The translations under genes were made by a program, and so were the position numbers. Positions 1 to 5,499 of a stretch of DNA of 5,499 nt are shown here, in pieces (the stretch's first letter is position 1; every line of letters begins with the position of its first letter). Origin of the DNA: Bacteroidia bacterium (GTDB lineage Bacteria; Bacteroidota; Bacteroidia; Flavobacteriales; NORP286); contig JAESTI010000170.1 of assembly GCA_016763665.1 (NCBI GenBank), forward strand, positions 1-5,499, written 5' to 3'. The notes beneath the pieces are model-generated. The model ran no database searches. It had not been told where the DNA came from and worked only from the letters and a program-made list of their open reading frames with translations.

Positions 1-12
1 AAAGAATAAGCT

Positions 13-40
13 TAAGATGAGCAAAAATACCCTCATCTTA
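13..40. terminator. Perfect 9-bp hairpin, possible bidirectional terminator
   Basis: TAAGATGAG at 13-21 is exactly complementary to CTCATCTTA at 32-40, with a 10-base loop. The flanks are A/T-rich. A run of Ts lies at 60-65 on the plus strand, and a weaker T-rich stretch follows on the minus strand. This would suit a terminator for whatever gene lies left of the window, or for transcripts leaving the tRNA region. There is no immediate U-tract, so the assignment is tentative. Confidence 0.35.
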
Positions 41-126
41 TAAAGATAGGAAAATTATGTTTTTTAACTTTTGCTAATTGATTTTGCGAAGTGCTGTGTG
101 AAAATAGGGGATTAGTTCAACCGAAA

Positions 127-193
127 GCCAATAGGACTCGAACCACACAAATTACTGGTTATCAGAAAGATGCTTTTAGACAAGTCAATTGGA
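127..193 (-). pseudogene. Degenerate tRNA-like sequence (tRNA fossil)
   Basis: Read on the minus strand, this 67-base stretch keeps the layout of a tRNA but not its pairing. The T-arm core GGTTCGAGTCC is intact at 134-144. A loop CTGATAA at 159-165 would carry anticodon GAT (Ile). The segment TCTAAAAGCATCT at 168-180 resembles the end of a D-arm running into an anticodon stem. The two ends, TCCAATT (187-193) and TATTGGC (127-133), form five central acceptor pairs out of seven. The anticodon stem does not pair, the T-stem keeps only two or three pairs, and the D-arm is about four bases short. I infer a tRNA gene that has decayed beyond function. A chance match around the universal T-loop is the alternative. 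Confidence 0.45.
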
Positions 194-260
194 AGGATAT
201 TAGTACTAACTAATTGAACTTTTACAAAGCCCTATATATTACTGTATTTTAGTTCATTAC

Positions 261-296
261 AAACAAAAAGAGAGCAAGTATATAAGCTTGTCCTCT
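261..296 (-). terminator. Rho-independent terminator of tRNA-Arg
   Basis: On the minus strand, just after the tRNA 3' end, AGAGGACAAG (287-296) and CTTGCTCTCT (269-278) form a 10-bp stem with one G-T wobble and one A-C mismatch, closed by an 8-base loop. It is followed at once by TTTTTGTTT (261-269). Position, stem and U-tract all fit intrinsic termination of the tRNA transcript. Confidence 0.75.
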
Positions 297-300
297 TGGG

Positions 301-373
301 TGACCCCGCCGGGACTCGAACCCAGATCCACTGCTTAGGAGGCGGTAATTCTATCCAGTTGAACTACGGGGTC
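301..373 (-). tRNA. tRNA-Arg (anticodon CCT)
   Basis: This is a complete 73-base cloverleaf that decodes AGG. The acceptor stem GACCCCG (367-373) pairs perfectly with CGGGGTC (302-308), and A at 301 is the discriminator. The anticodon loop CTCCTAA spans 335-341, with anticodon CCT at 337-339. The T-arm CTGGG-TTCGAGT-CCCGG has one G-T pair. The anticodon stem ACCGC/GCAGT has a C-A mismatch at its middle pair (344 against 332). The 3' CCA is not encoded: the next bases are CCC, so CCA must be added by nucleotidyltransferase. A -7 promoter element lies just upstream and a strong terminator just downstream, so this is a free-standing tRNA gene. Confidence 0.96.
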
Positions 374-382
374 AATAGCCGG

Positions 383-390
383 CAAAGCTA
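383..390 (-). promoter_or_regulatory. Bacteroidota -7 element for tRNA-Arg
   Basis: The minus strand reads TAGCTTTG, a full match to the Bacteroidota -7 consensus TAnnTTTG. It lies nine bases upstream of the tRNA 5' end, which would give a very short leader. No good TTTG -33 element is found at the usual spacing: GTGC occupies the expected place, and a TTG occurs closer, 12 bases away. The call rests on the -7 box and its position. Confidence 0.5.
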
Positions 391-421
391 CAAAAGAATT
401 TACAAGGGGGCACATATATTT

Positions 422-491
422 TGGCAGTTAGATCGTATCAATTAGTGATCTCTTCTTGTTACTACTACTACACCGCTACTAAAAACTGCCA
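422..491. repeat. 8-bp inverted repeat in the small gene's 3' flank
   Basis: TGGCAGTT at 422-429 is exactly complementary to AACTGCCA at 484-491, enclosing 54 bases. The enclosed stretch includes four TAC units at 460-471. It lies downstream of the basic-protein gene and upstream of the tRNA promoter, so it could fold in that gene's 3' UTR. I see no U-tract and no coding sequence on the minus strand here. A plus-strand reading frame over this stretch is not credible. Confidence 0.3.
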
Positions 492-523
492 TATCCGCAC
501 TATTCTGGTGTTACTATACTTAT

Positions 524-805
524 TTAACGTACTCTTCGTGCTCGTCTTTTATCCTTTTTCATTTTTCGGGCTAATTTCCTGGCCCTTTTTTTATTTTCCT
601 TATCAGGATTACTGATTTTATTTTTCGGGATTGGGTTAGTGGATTTTTTCATCCAGTTGGTGCTGCTGTAGTTTTGCTGCTTCTTTATGGAAGTCTTGTC
701 TTTTCCTCTATAATCATCAAAGGCTTTTTTGGGAACTTGTGCAAAAGAAACACAAGAGAAAAGTGTCAAAAAAATAAAAATACAATACTTAATAGACCAA
801 ATCAT
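524..805 (-). CDS. Small exported protein with highly basic C-terminal tail
   Basis: I do not recognise the family. The 93-residue product starts with a signal peptide: Lys6, a hydrophobic core at residues 7-19, and a probable signal peptidase I site after Ala22 in VSFA-Q, a common Bacteroidota pattern. Cys18 has Phe at -2, so LFSC is a poor lipobox, but a lipoprotein cannot be excluded. Residues 24-70 are hydrophilic, Lys/Asn/Ser/Pro-rich and probably disordered. In residues 71-93, 15 of 23 are Lys or Arg, with little acidic compensation, so the mature protein should be strongly cationic. Binding to nucleic acid or to anionic envelope polymers is possible but is only inference. The ATG at 803-805 is the only Met that keeps the signal peptide. 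A strong promoter match ends four bases before it, and no Shine-Dalgarno sequence is visible. The signal peptide plus the promoter make this more than a chance frame. Confidence 0.72.
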   Translation of the reverse strand: MIWSIKYCIFIFLTLFSCVSFAQVPKKAFDDYRGKDKTSIKKQQNYSSTNWMKKSTNPIPKNKISNPDKENKKRARKLARKMKKDKRRARRVR

Positions 806-809
806 CTAT

Positions 810-841
810 TAAAGATATGATTTTTAGAGGGGTAAAGCAAA
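810..841 (-). promoter_or_regulatory. Bacteroidota-type promoter of the small basic-protein gene
   Basis: On the minus strand, TTTG (838-841), a 20-base spacer and TATCTTTA (810-817) match the TTTG-N19-TAnnTTTG consensus with only the last base of the -7 box different. Only four bases separate the box from the ATG at 805, so transcription would start at or next to the start codon and give a leaderless or near-leaderless mRNA. Confidence 0.55.
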
Positions 842-853
842 AGGAGATCATTA

Positions 854-880
854 TGTGCTACATCCTAAAGATGTGACACA
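854..880 (-). terminator. Imperfect hairpin after the M1 peptidase gene
   Basis: On the minus strand, TGTGTCACATC (870-880) pairs with GATGTAGCACA (854-864) over 11 positions, with one wobble and one mismatch and a 5-base loop. It begins about 30 bases past the peptidase stop codon. T-rich sequence follows only after some ten bases, so it may be a weak terminator or a 3'-end-stabilising hairpin. Confidence 0.45.
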
Positions 881-911
881 ACGAACAAGAAGCTGAAATA
901 GTTAACTCTTA

Positions 912-2801
912 TTAGTTAAAGCCAACAATCTCATCAATTGTACCGGTAGAAACAGAATGATAATTAGGGCGGGCTTTGGCGTAAATATCTTTGGCCATTT
1001 TTTTACCCTTCTCTGTTTTTACTAATGCTGAATATAAAGGAGTTAAGAATTTTCTTCGGCCAACATTTACAAGAAACTGCTCTAGAGAATCATACGCAAT
1101 TTCATATTCATTATTTACAGAATGCTCCAGCCAAACACAAACTATCTCTGAATTTCCAGACTGAGTGAAATGAAATGTATCGTCCAGCGCTATCATTTGG
1201 TCTACAGTTAAATCTTCTGGTAATTGCCTTAAAAAATGAAGCCATTCATGTGTTGTCCATTCCTTGGTATTAAGTTGTGCAGGTGAAGTCCCATCCTGCC
1301 ATTCAGCCAAAACTTTGTCTACCAATGCGAATCGTGCTGACTCAACTTTAGGACAATTTTCCGGAATACCACCAGCATATAACCATTTGTCAATATCAAT
1401 TTTGGCTAATAATTCTTCTTTATCTGAAAACAATTCCTCTTTCATGTAAACAACAAACTGTTCAGTAGTCATTGTTTGGAAAGCATAAGTCGCAAAATAC
1501 TTTCTAAGAAATAAATCCCAAGTTTTCCTGCCAACTGTCTCTTCGATCAATCTCAAAAAGAAATACCCTTTTTCGTAAGGGATATCAGTCATCAACACAT
1601 CAGGGTCACGACCATCTAATTGGCCTTTCAACCATGTATCCTTGTTATTTGCACCTAATGCTTCCACTTCCGATTCAAGATCCTGATATCCTAGTAATGC
1701 TAACATTTCCGAATAAGATCTACCGTAATGTTCTTCCATAATTCTTCTCTCAAAATAAACTGTGAAGCCTTCATTGAGCCAAAAATCATTCCAGGTAGAG
1801 TTAGTCACCAAATTCCCTGACCATGAATGAGCCATTTCATGAGCTATTAAGCTTGTCAATGATCTGTCACCCGCAAGAATAGTTGGAGTAGCAAAGGTTA
1901 ACCTCGGATTTTCCATTCCACCAAACGGAAAACTTGGAGGTAAAATGATCACATCATATCTATCCCAACTGTAAGGACCATACATTCTTTCCGCAGTAAA
2001 AAGCATGTCTTCCATTTCTTCTAACTCGTAAAATGCCTTTTCTATTACAGATGGTTCAGCATAAACACCAGTTCTTTTACCTATTTCCATAAAACTCAAT
2101 TCACCAACAGCTAAAGCCAACAGGTAAGAAGGTATAGGCTGTTCCATCTTGAAGAAATATCTACCAGCAGGGTTACTTTTTTTTGGATTTTCAGCACTCA
2201 TCACTGCCATTAGTCCAACTGGAACTTTTACTTCTGCATTGTAAGTTATTCTGATTCCCGGGCCATCCTGACAAGGAACCCAGGTTCTGGCCAAAATAGA
2301 TTGAGATTGAGTAAACATAAACGGATGTTTCTTGCCGCCTGTTTGAACAGGATCCAACCATTGCACCGCAGCTGCCTGAGGATTTGTTGAATAATGAATG
2401 TTAATTTGAGTAGTAGTAGGCTTAATATAAATAGTAAGTGAATTACCCATAAAAGGTCTGAGCTCTTTGATCTCAAAATCAGTTTCTTCATCACCATTAT
2501 CTAAAGTTACTTTTTCAATATCAAGATCTCTCGAATCAAGAATAATTTTCTCTACATCTTTTTTGTTGTCAATTTGATAGGAAGCAACTCCAGTTATAAC
2601 TCTCTTTCCAAAATCAACTTTGATATTTAGATCCAAATGTTTAACAACGGCTTCATTGGGTTTAGAAGCTGTGTATTCATCTAAAACAGTAGTCGCATTA
2701 ACTTCAGTTATTGCTGAAGATCCTGATCTTTGTTGATCATTGGAACTACATGCCATCATTAACATTGTCATCGAAATCACCGAACTTTTTATAGCATCCA
2801 T
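912..2801 (-). CDS. M1 family zinc metallopeptidase, leukotriene A4 hydrolase-like, lipoprotein
   Basis: A 629-residue aminopeptidase that should remove N-terminal residues from peptides at the cell envelope. Residues 1-17 form a short signal peptide ending in a lipobox (LMMAC), so Cys18 would be lipidated. An N-terminal beta domain spans about 45-255. The catalytic domain carries GGMEN (294-298) and HEMAH with Glu344 (HExxH-x18-E), giving zinc ligands His321, His325 and Glu344, with Glu322 as general base and Tyr409 of PYEKG as the transition-state tyrosine. The helical C-terminal domain (about 490-625) keeps Arg582 and Lys584 in GRRKF, which correspond to the substrate-carboxylate residues Arg563 and Lys565 of human LTA4H. 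Asp401 matches LTA4H Asp375, but Met404 replaces Tyr378. These residues and the full three-domain length (human enzyme about 610) place it in the LTA4H/aminopeptidase B branch. Aminopeptidase activity is well supported. Epoxide hydrolysis of LTA4 as a natural role is not expected. No type IX secretion C-terminal domain is visible. It has its own promoter upstream. Confidence 0.95.
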   Translation of the reverse strand: MDAIKSSVISMTMLMMACSSNDQQRSGSSAITEVNATTVLDEYTASKPNEAVVKHLDLNIKVDFGKRVITGVASYQIDNKKDVEKIILDSRDLDIEKVTLDNGDEETDFEIKELRPFMGNSLTIYIKPTTTQINIHYSTNPQAAAVQWLDPVQTGGKKHPFMFTQSQSILARTWVPCQDGPGIRITYNAEVKVPVGLMAVMSAENPKKSNPAGRYFFKMEQPIPSYLLALAVGELSFMEIGKRTGVYAEPSVIEKAFYELEEMEDMLFTAERMYGPYSWDRYDVIILPPSFPFGGMENPRLTFATPTILAGDRSLTSLIAHEMAHSWSGNLVTNSTWNDFWLNEGFTVYFERRIMEEHYGRSYSEMLALLGYQDLESEVEALGANNKDTWLKGQLDGRDPDVLMTDIPYEKGYFFLRLIEETVGRKTWDLFLRKYFATYAFQTMTTEQFVVYMKEELFSDKEELLAKIDIDKWLYAGGIPENCPKVESARFALVDKVLAEWQDGTSPAQLNTKEWTTHEWLHFLRQLPEDLTVDQMIALDDTFHFTQSGNSEIVCVWLEHSVNNEYEIAYDSLEQFLVNVGRRKFLTPLYSALVKTEKGKKMAKDIYAKARPNYHSVSTGTIDEIVGFN

Positions 2802-2841
2802 CTTATATATCCCTTATTAATATCAGTACTTTTACGGGTTG

Positions 2842-2871
2842 CAAATCTACGATTTTCTTATTGAAAGCAAA
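2842..2871 (-). promoter_or_regulatory. Consensus Bacteroidota promoter of the M1 peptidase gene
   Basis: On the minus strand, TTTG (2868-2871), an 18-base spacer and TAGATTTG (2842-2849) match the Bacteroidota TTTG-N19-TAnnTTTG promoter fully in both boxes. The start point would fall near 2837, giving a leader of about 35 bases that is A/T-rich, with AAGGG some 10 bases before the ATG. The peptidase is therefore probably transcribed independently of the TPR gene upstream. Confidence 0.7.
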
Positions 2872-2892
2872 TCCCAAAAAATAGGTATTTAT

Positions 2893-2911
2893 TTAAAAAC
2901 TTGTCACAAGT
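2893..2911 (-). terminator. Weak terminator-like hairpin after the TPR gene
   Basis: On the minus strand, ACTTG (2907-2911) and CAAGT (2899-2903) pair perfectly around a 3-base loop, followed by TTTTAA. It begins five bases past the TPR stop codon. The stem is only five pairs with two G-C pairs, so it would be a weak terminator, though its position before the peptidase promoter is right. Confidence 0.4.
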
Positions 2912-2915
2912 ACAT

Positions 2916-4220
2916 TTAGGAGTTTTTATAGAGCAATAGAGCCTTTGAATAAAGGGCTAAAAGAAGCGACTGCTGAGCATCCTCAAAAAAAAGTTTACCT
3001 CTAATATCTGCTAATGAAGGAAGTGTATAGACATCAGTTGCATTGAAATTAGCTGTTAAAATTTCAAATGTTTTGTGATAGGCTGTGTAAGCCATTTCTG
3101 GTTCATTTAGATTCATATAAGCATCTCCCATTAATTGATGAGCTTTAGCAGTATACCCATGGTTCGGTCCAAATATTTCAGAATAAATTCTAAGTGTAGT
3201 ATTTAGCTGTTTTAACGCTTTTTCATAACTTCCCTTTAAATAATATGCGTTCGCGAGGTCAAATGAAACGTGTGCAATTATCGCATTTTCATCTTCATAA
3301 AGGTTGAATAGGTCTCTCAAACATTTTAAAAAAAAACCAATAGATTTGTCATGCTTACCTTGTCTTGCATAGACATTTGCCAAACTTAAATTTGCATCAA
3401 CAACTTCCGGATTTTCTTCACCAAGAACTATCATTTTTATGATCAAATTCTTGTAATAAAATTGTTCGGCCAGTTGAAATTCATTTTGCAGCATATTAAT
3501 TTCACCTAGTTTTTGATAACAAGAAGCGACATTGGCATTGCGCTCTCCAAATGAATTGAGCCTTATTTTCAAGGAGTTATGTAGAAATTCTGAAGCTTCT
3601 TTTAATTGACCTTTTGCCATATATATTCCACCCAAACTAAAATAAACAGATGCAATATTTGGATGTTCATTACCAAGAGTTGACCTCCATATTTTTAATG
3701 TTCTTCTATAATATTCTATTGATCTATCATAATCACATTTGATCTCATAAATACTAGCTATATTATTGTAAACAGCTACAATATCAGGATGATGTTCATC
3801 ATATCGTTTTAACAAATTTTGCTCAGCTTTGTTAAAATACTCTAGCGCTTCATCATAAAAACCGGTGAAAAAATACGCTCCTGCAATATAACTGTCAGTT
3901 ATTTTTTCTTTTGGATCCTTGGTTTTGAGTTTATACAATTTGATCTGTTTTGCTTTGTTCCATGCATCAATCGCTTCCTTGTATTGCTGCAACCAGCTAT
4001 TGCTGTTGCCTATATTATCCAAACACAATGAAAGCTTCTTCCAGTTTTCGTAAACTTCGTAATGCTCAGCAGCTTGGGAAAAGTAAACTATAGCACTGTC
4101 GTGCCTGGAATTTTCATAAAAAGAATAGGCTTTGGAATACAGAACGTCTGCTTTGTTGGTTTTGCTTTGGCTTAGAGCAATGTATGGGAAGAGAAGGAGG
4201 AGTATTAGGTAAAATCTCAT
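2916..4220 (-). CDS. Exported tetratricopeptide-repeat protein lacking an effector domain
   Basis: A 434-residue protein made almost wholly of TPRs, a scaffold fold for protein-protein contacts; no catalytic domain is visible. Residues 1-18 are a signal peptide (Arg2, a Leu-rich core, then ALSQ), so it is probably periplasmic or exported. Nine TPRs can be read at about 24-57, 61-97, 108-140, 148-181, 190-223, 231-264, 273-306, 315-348 and 357-390. From the third on they keep an exact 42-residue period with linkers such as GNEHPN and GEENPE. This is the kinesin-light-chain/TPR_12 style rather than the plain 34-residue repeat. The tail, about 391-434 (containing YTLPSLADIRGKL and ALYSKALLLYK), resembles the linker that joins TPRs to a CHAT caspase-like domain in Bacteroidota proteins, but a TAA stops it there. 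The reading frame after the stop closes within a few codons. The gene lies 91 bases after the OmpA-like gene and is probably co-transcribed with it. Confidence 0.9.
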   Translation of the reverse strand: MRFYLILLLLFPYIALSQSKTNKADVLYSKAYSFYENSRHDSAIVYFSQAAEHYEVYENWKKLSLCLDNIGNSNSWLQQYKEAIDAWNKAKQIKLYKLKTKDPKEKITDSYIAGAYFFTGFYDEALEYFNKAEQNLLKRYDEHHPDIVAVYNNIASIYEIKCDYDRSIEYYRRTLKIWRSTLGNEHPNIASVYFSLGGIYMAKGQLKEASEFLHNSLKIRLNSFGERNANVASCYQKLGEINMLQNEFQLAEQFYYKNLIIKMIVLGEENPEVVDANLSLANVYARQGKHDKSIGFFLKCLRDLFNLYEDENAIIAHVSFDLANAYYLKGSYEKALKQLNTTLRIYSEIFGPNHGYTAKAHQLMGDAYMNLNEPEMAYTAYHKTFEILTANFNATDVYTLPSLADIRGKLFFEDAQQSLLLALYSKALLLYKNS

Positions 4221-4227
4221 TACTTTA

Positions 4228-4303
4228 CGAATAACGAATCACATTATTACGAATATACTAAAGGCATCTTCATTATATGAAATTCGTCTAAGTTCGTTAT
4301 TCG
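4228..4303. repeat. Nested inverted repeats of ACGAAT/ATTCGT in the spacer
   Basis: The outer arms CGAATAACGAA (4228-4238) and TTCGTTATTCG (4293-4303) are a perfect 11-bp inverted repeat. Nested inside are ACGAAT (4249-4254) with ATTCGT (4282-4287), and a small palindrome TTCAT-TAT-ATGAA (4269-4281). ACGAAT occurs three times in direct order, at 4227, 4234 and 4249. The element nearly fills the gap between the OmpA-like stop and the TPR start. On the minus strand its last arm ends seven bases before the TPR start codon, in the ribosome-binding region. It has no U-tract, so it is not a classic terminator. A cis-regulatory RNA structure, a multi-site operator or a small palindromic repeat element are all possible. 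Confidence 0.7.
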
Positions 4304-4311
4304 CAAAAGTT

Positions 4312-5499
4312 TTATTTACTCAAGATCTTAAACTCAGTTCTTCTATTAAACTGGCGCCCCTCTTCGGTATCATTTGTAGCAAGCGGTTGAGATTCTCCAT
4401 AACCTTTATACTCAAGCCTACTAGATTTTATTCCTTCTTTGATCAGATAATCTACAACCGATTTTGCCCTTGAGTGAGAGAGTTTTTCGTTGTACTCATC
4501 GGAACCTCTGCTATCAGTATGACCTGAAATTTCTATCCGCATAGATGAAACATCATTTAATAATTTGATCAGGCGAAGTAATTCTGCTTTTGATTCCGGC
4601 CTCAATGTAGCTTTGTCAAAATCAAAAAAGATATTTCTCAAAACAATATTGCTACCAACAGCAATTCTTTTTAAGTCAACATTTTTAATGATCTCTTGAT
4701 ATTCCGTAGATAATTTTATATCAAAGTTCTCTGAATGAAATAAGTAGCCCTCAGCTTTAACAGCTATACCATAGTTCTTACCTGAAGGTAATGTTATCAA
4801 GTACTTACCTGTTTTACTGTTTGATGCAAAACTTGCAATTACCTCGCCTATATCATTGTCAACAATTTCTATTTCGGCTTCCAGTACTTTTTGGGTAACT
4901 GCATCCTGAACGACTCCCTTTAGAATGGTAATACTACTGGTTTTAACTTCAACCACAGGTTCTATTAATGCTTCGCTTATTGTGGTTGTTATGCTTGCCA
5001 AAAGATTATCTTCAGTATTAAGAACCAAAGGCTTTTCAGGACCCAGAAAAGTGATCATATAAATATCCTTTTCTCCTACTCCACCTTTTTTTGCTGAAGC
5101 ATAATATCCATGCTTGCCACTAGCAGAGATCACAAAATATACATCATCATCAGGTGTATTTACAGGATATCCTAAATTTTCCGGTTCCGTCCATTTGCCA
5201 TCAACAAGTAATGATTTGAATATATCATAGCCGCCCATTGTGGTATGGCCTTTGGAACTAAAATAAAATGTTTTGCCGTCCGACTGCATAAAAATTCCTT
5301 CCTCGTCATAAGGTGAATTTATCACCGCACCTAAGTTTTGAGATTTGCCCCACTTTCCTTTTTTATCAAGTGTACTTTTATAAATATCCCTGCCTCCATA
5401 TCCTCCGGGCTTGTTAGATACGAAATAAATTGTTTTGCCATCATAAGAAAAGCAAGCAGACGGTTCACGATGTTTAGTATTGATGGTCTTTGGTAATGG
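4312..5499 (-). CDS. OmpA-family protein with PD40 repeats and regulatory-like domain (5' partial, PorE-like layout)
   Basis: The frame is open to the window edge, so only the C-terminal 395 residues are seen. A GTG at 5323-5325 could pose as a start, but the 58 upstream codons encode a clear PD40 repeat (YDGKTIYFVSNKPGGYGGRD), so it is internal. Visible residues about 12-50, 66-104 and 117-150 are three PD40 (TolB-like propeller) blades. About 191-262 is a carboxypeptidase-regulatory-like beta domain. About 284-395 is an OmpA C-terminal peptidoglycan-binding domain, with FFDFDKATLRPES, GHTDSRG and the YNEKLSHSRA helix. Asp329 and Arg344, 15 residues apart, match the diaminopimelate-binding pair of OmpA. 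The protein should anchor an outer-membrane or periplasmic complex to peptidoglycan. The PD40-regulatory-OmpA order matches PorE of the Porphyromonas type IX secretion machinery, but Bacteroidota carry many such paralogues, and the missing N-terminus (TPR and lipobox in PorE) is needed to decide. The TPR gene follows 91 bases downstream. Confidence 0.93.
   Translation of the reverse strand, partial: PLPKTINTKHREPSACFSYDGKTIYFVSNKPGGYGGRDIYKSTLDKKGKWGKSQNLGAVINSPYDEEGIFMQSDGKTFYFSSKGHTTMGGYDIFKSLLVDGKWTEPENLGYPVNTPDDDVYFVISASGKHGYYASAKKGGVGEKDIYMITFLGPEKPLVLNTEDNLLASITTTISEALIEPVVEVKTSSITILKGVVQDAVTQKVLEAEIEIVDNDIGEVIASFASNSKTGKYLITLPSGKNYGIAVKAEGYLFHSENFDIKLSTEYQEIIKNVDLKRIAVGSNIVLRNIFFDFDKATLRPESKAELLRLIKLLNDVSSMRIEISGHTDSRGSDEYNEKLSHSRAKSVVDYLIKEGIKSSRLEYKGYGESQPLATNDTEEGRQFNRRTEFKILSK

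Noticed and set aside
200..209. Palindrome TTAGTACTAA as an operator
   Set aside because: It is one short A/T-rich palindrome with no gene or promoter next to it, and could easily arise by chance.
134..322. GGACTCGAACC repeated at 134-144 and 312-322 as attachment-site direct repeats
   Set aside because: The sequence is the universal tRNA T-arm core and extends no further in either copy. No integrase gene is in the window.
460..471. TAC x4 microsatellite as a phase-variation tract
   Set aside because: It is only 12 bases long and outside any supported gene or promoter spacer. Trinucleotide slippage here would change no reading frame.
421..615. Plus-strand open frame of 64 codons
   Set aside because: It starts at TTG, runs antisense over the 3' end of the small basic-protein gene, and has a low-complexity Tyr/Phe-rich product produced by the opposite strand's Lys/Arg codons and the TAC repeats. 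No promoter or domain is seen.
1264..1449. Plus-strand open frame antisense to the M1 peptidase
   Set aside because: It lies wholly inside the peptidase coding region, with no recognisable motif.
2246..2497. Minus-strand open frame in another phase within the peptidase gene
   Set aside because: Its Leu/Ile-rich product is a frame shadow of the strongly supported N-terminal domain of the peptidase.
5323..5325. GTG as the start codon of the OmpA-like gene
   Set aside because: The frame continues upstream to the window edge and encodes a clear PD40 repeat, so this is an internal valine and the gene is 5' partial.

Overview
The window looks like chromosomal DNA from a marine or environmental Bacteroidota, most likely the Cytophagales or a related order. 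The base composition is AT-rich. The proteins are typical of that phylum: a PD40-regulatory-domain-OmpA protein, a TPR protein with a signal peptide ending in SQ, a leukotriene-A4-hydrolase-like M1 peptidase made as a lipoprotein, and a small exported protein with an FAQ cleavage site. Three upstream regions carry full or partial matches to the Bacteroidota sigma promoter (TTTG, about 19 bases, TAnnTTTG). No strong Shine-Dalgarno sequences are evident. Every gene I can support is on the minus strand, so the window reads biologically from right to left.

Layout, right to left: (1) 5499-4312, the C-terminal 395 residues of an OmpA-family envelope protein whose N-terminus lies outside the window. 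(2) 4311-4221, a short intergenic spacer filled with nested inverted repeats built on ACGAAT/ATTCGT. (3) 4220-2916, an exported protein with nine TPRs that ends where related CHAT-type proteins would continue. (4) a weak terminator-like hairpin, then an excellent promoter at 2842-2871. (5) 2801-912, an M1 metallopeptidase lipoprotein. (6) an imperfect hairpin, then a promoter match almost touching the next start codon. (7) 805-524, a 93-residue exported protein with a very basic tail. (8) 373-301, tRNA-Arg(CCT) with a -7 promoter element and a strong intrinsic terminator. (9) 193-127, a decayed tRNA-like sequence, and a perfect 9-bp hairpin at the left edge.

The OmpA-like and TPR genes are close enough (91 bases) to be co-transcribed, with the palindromic spacer placed to affect expression of the second. 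The peptidase, the small basic protein and the tRNA each seem to be separate units. All four proteins carry, or probably carry, export signals, so this is a cell-envelope neighbourhood, but nothing shows that they form one pathway. I see no CRISPR array, transposase or obvious defence system. The least routine items are the palindromic spacer, the TPR protein without an effector, the apparently leaderless basic protein and the tRNA fossil.
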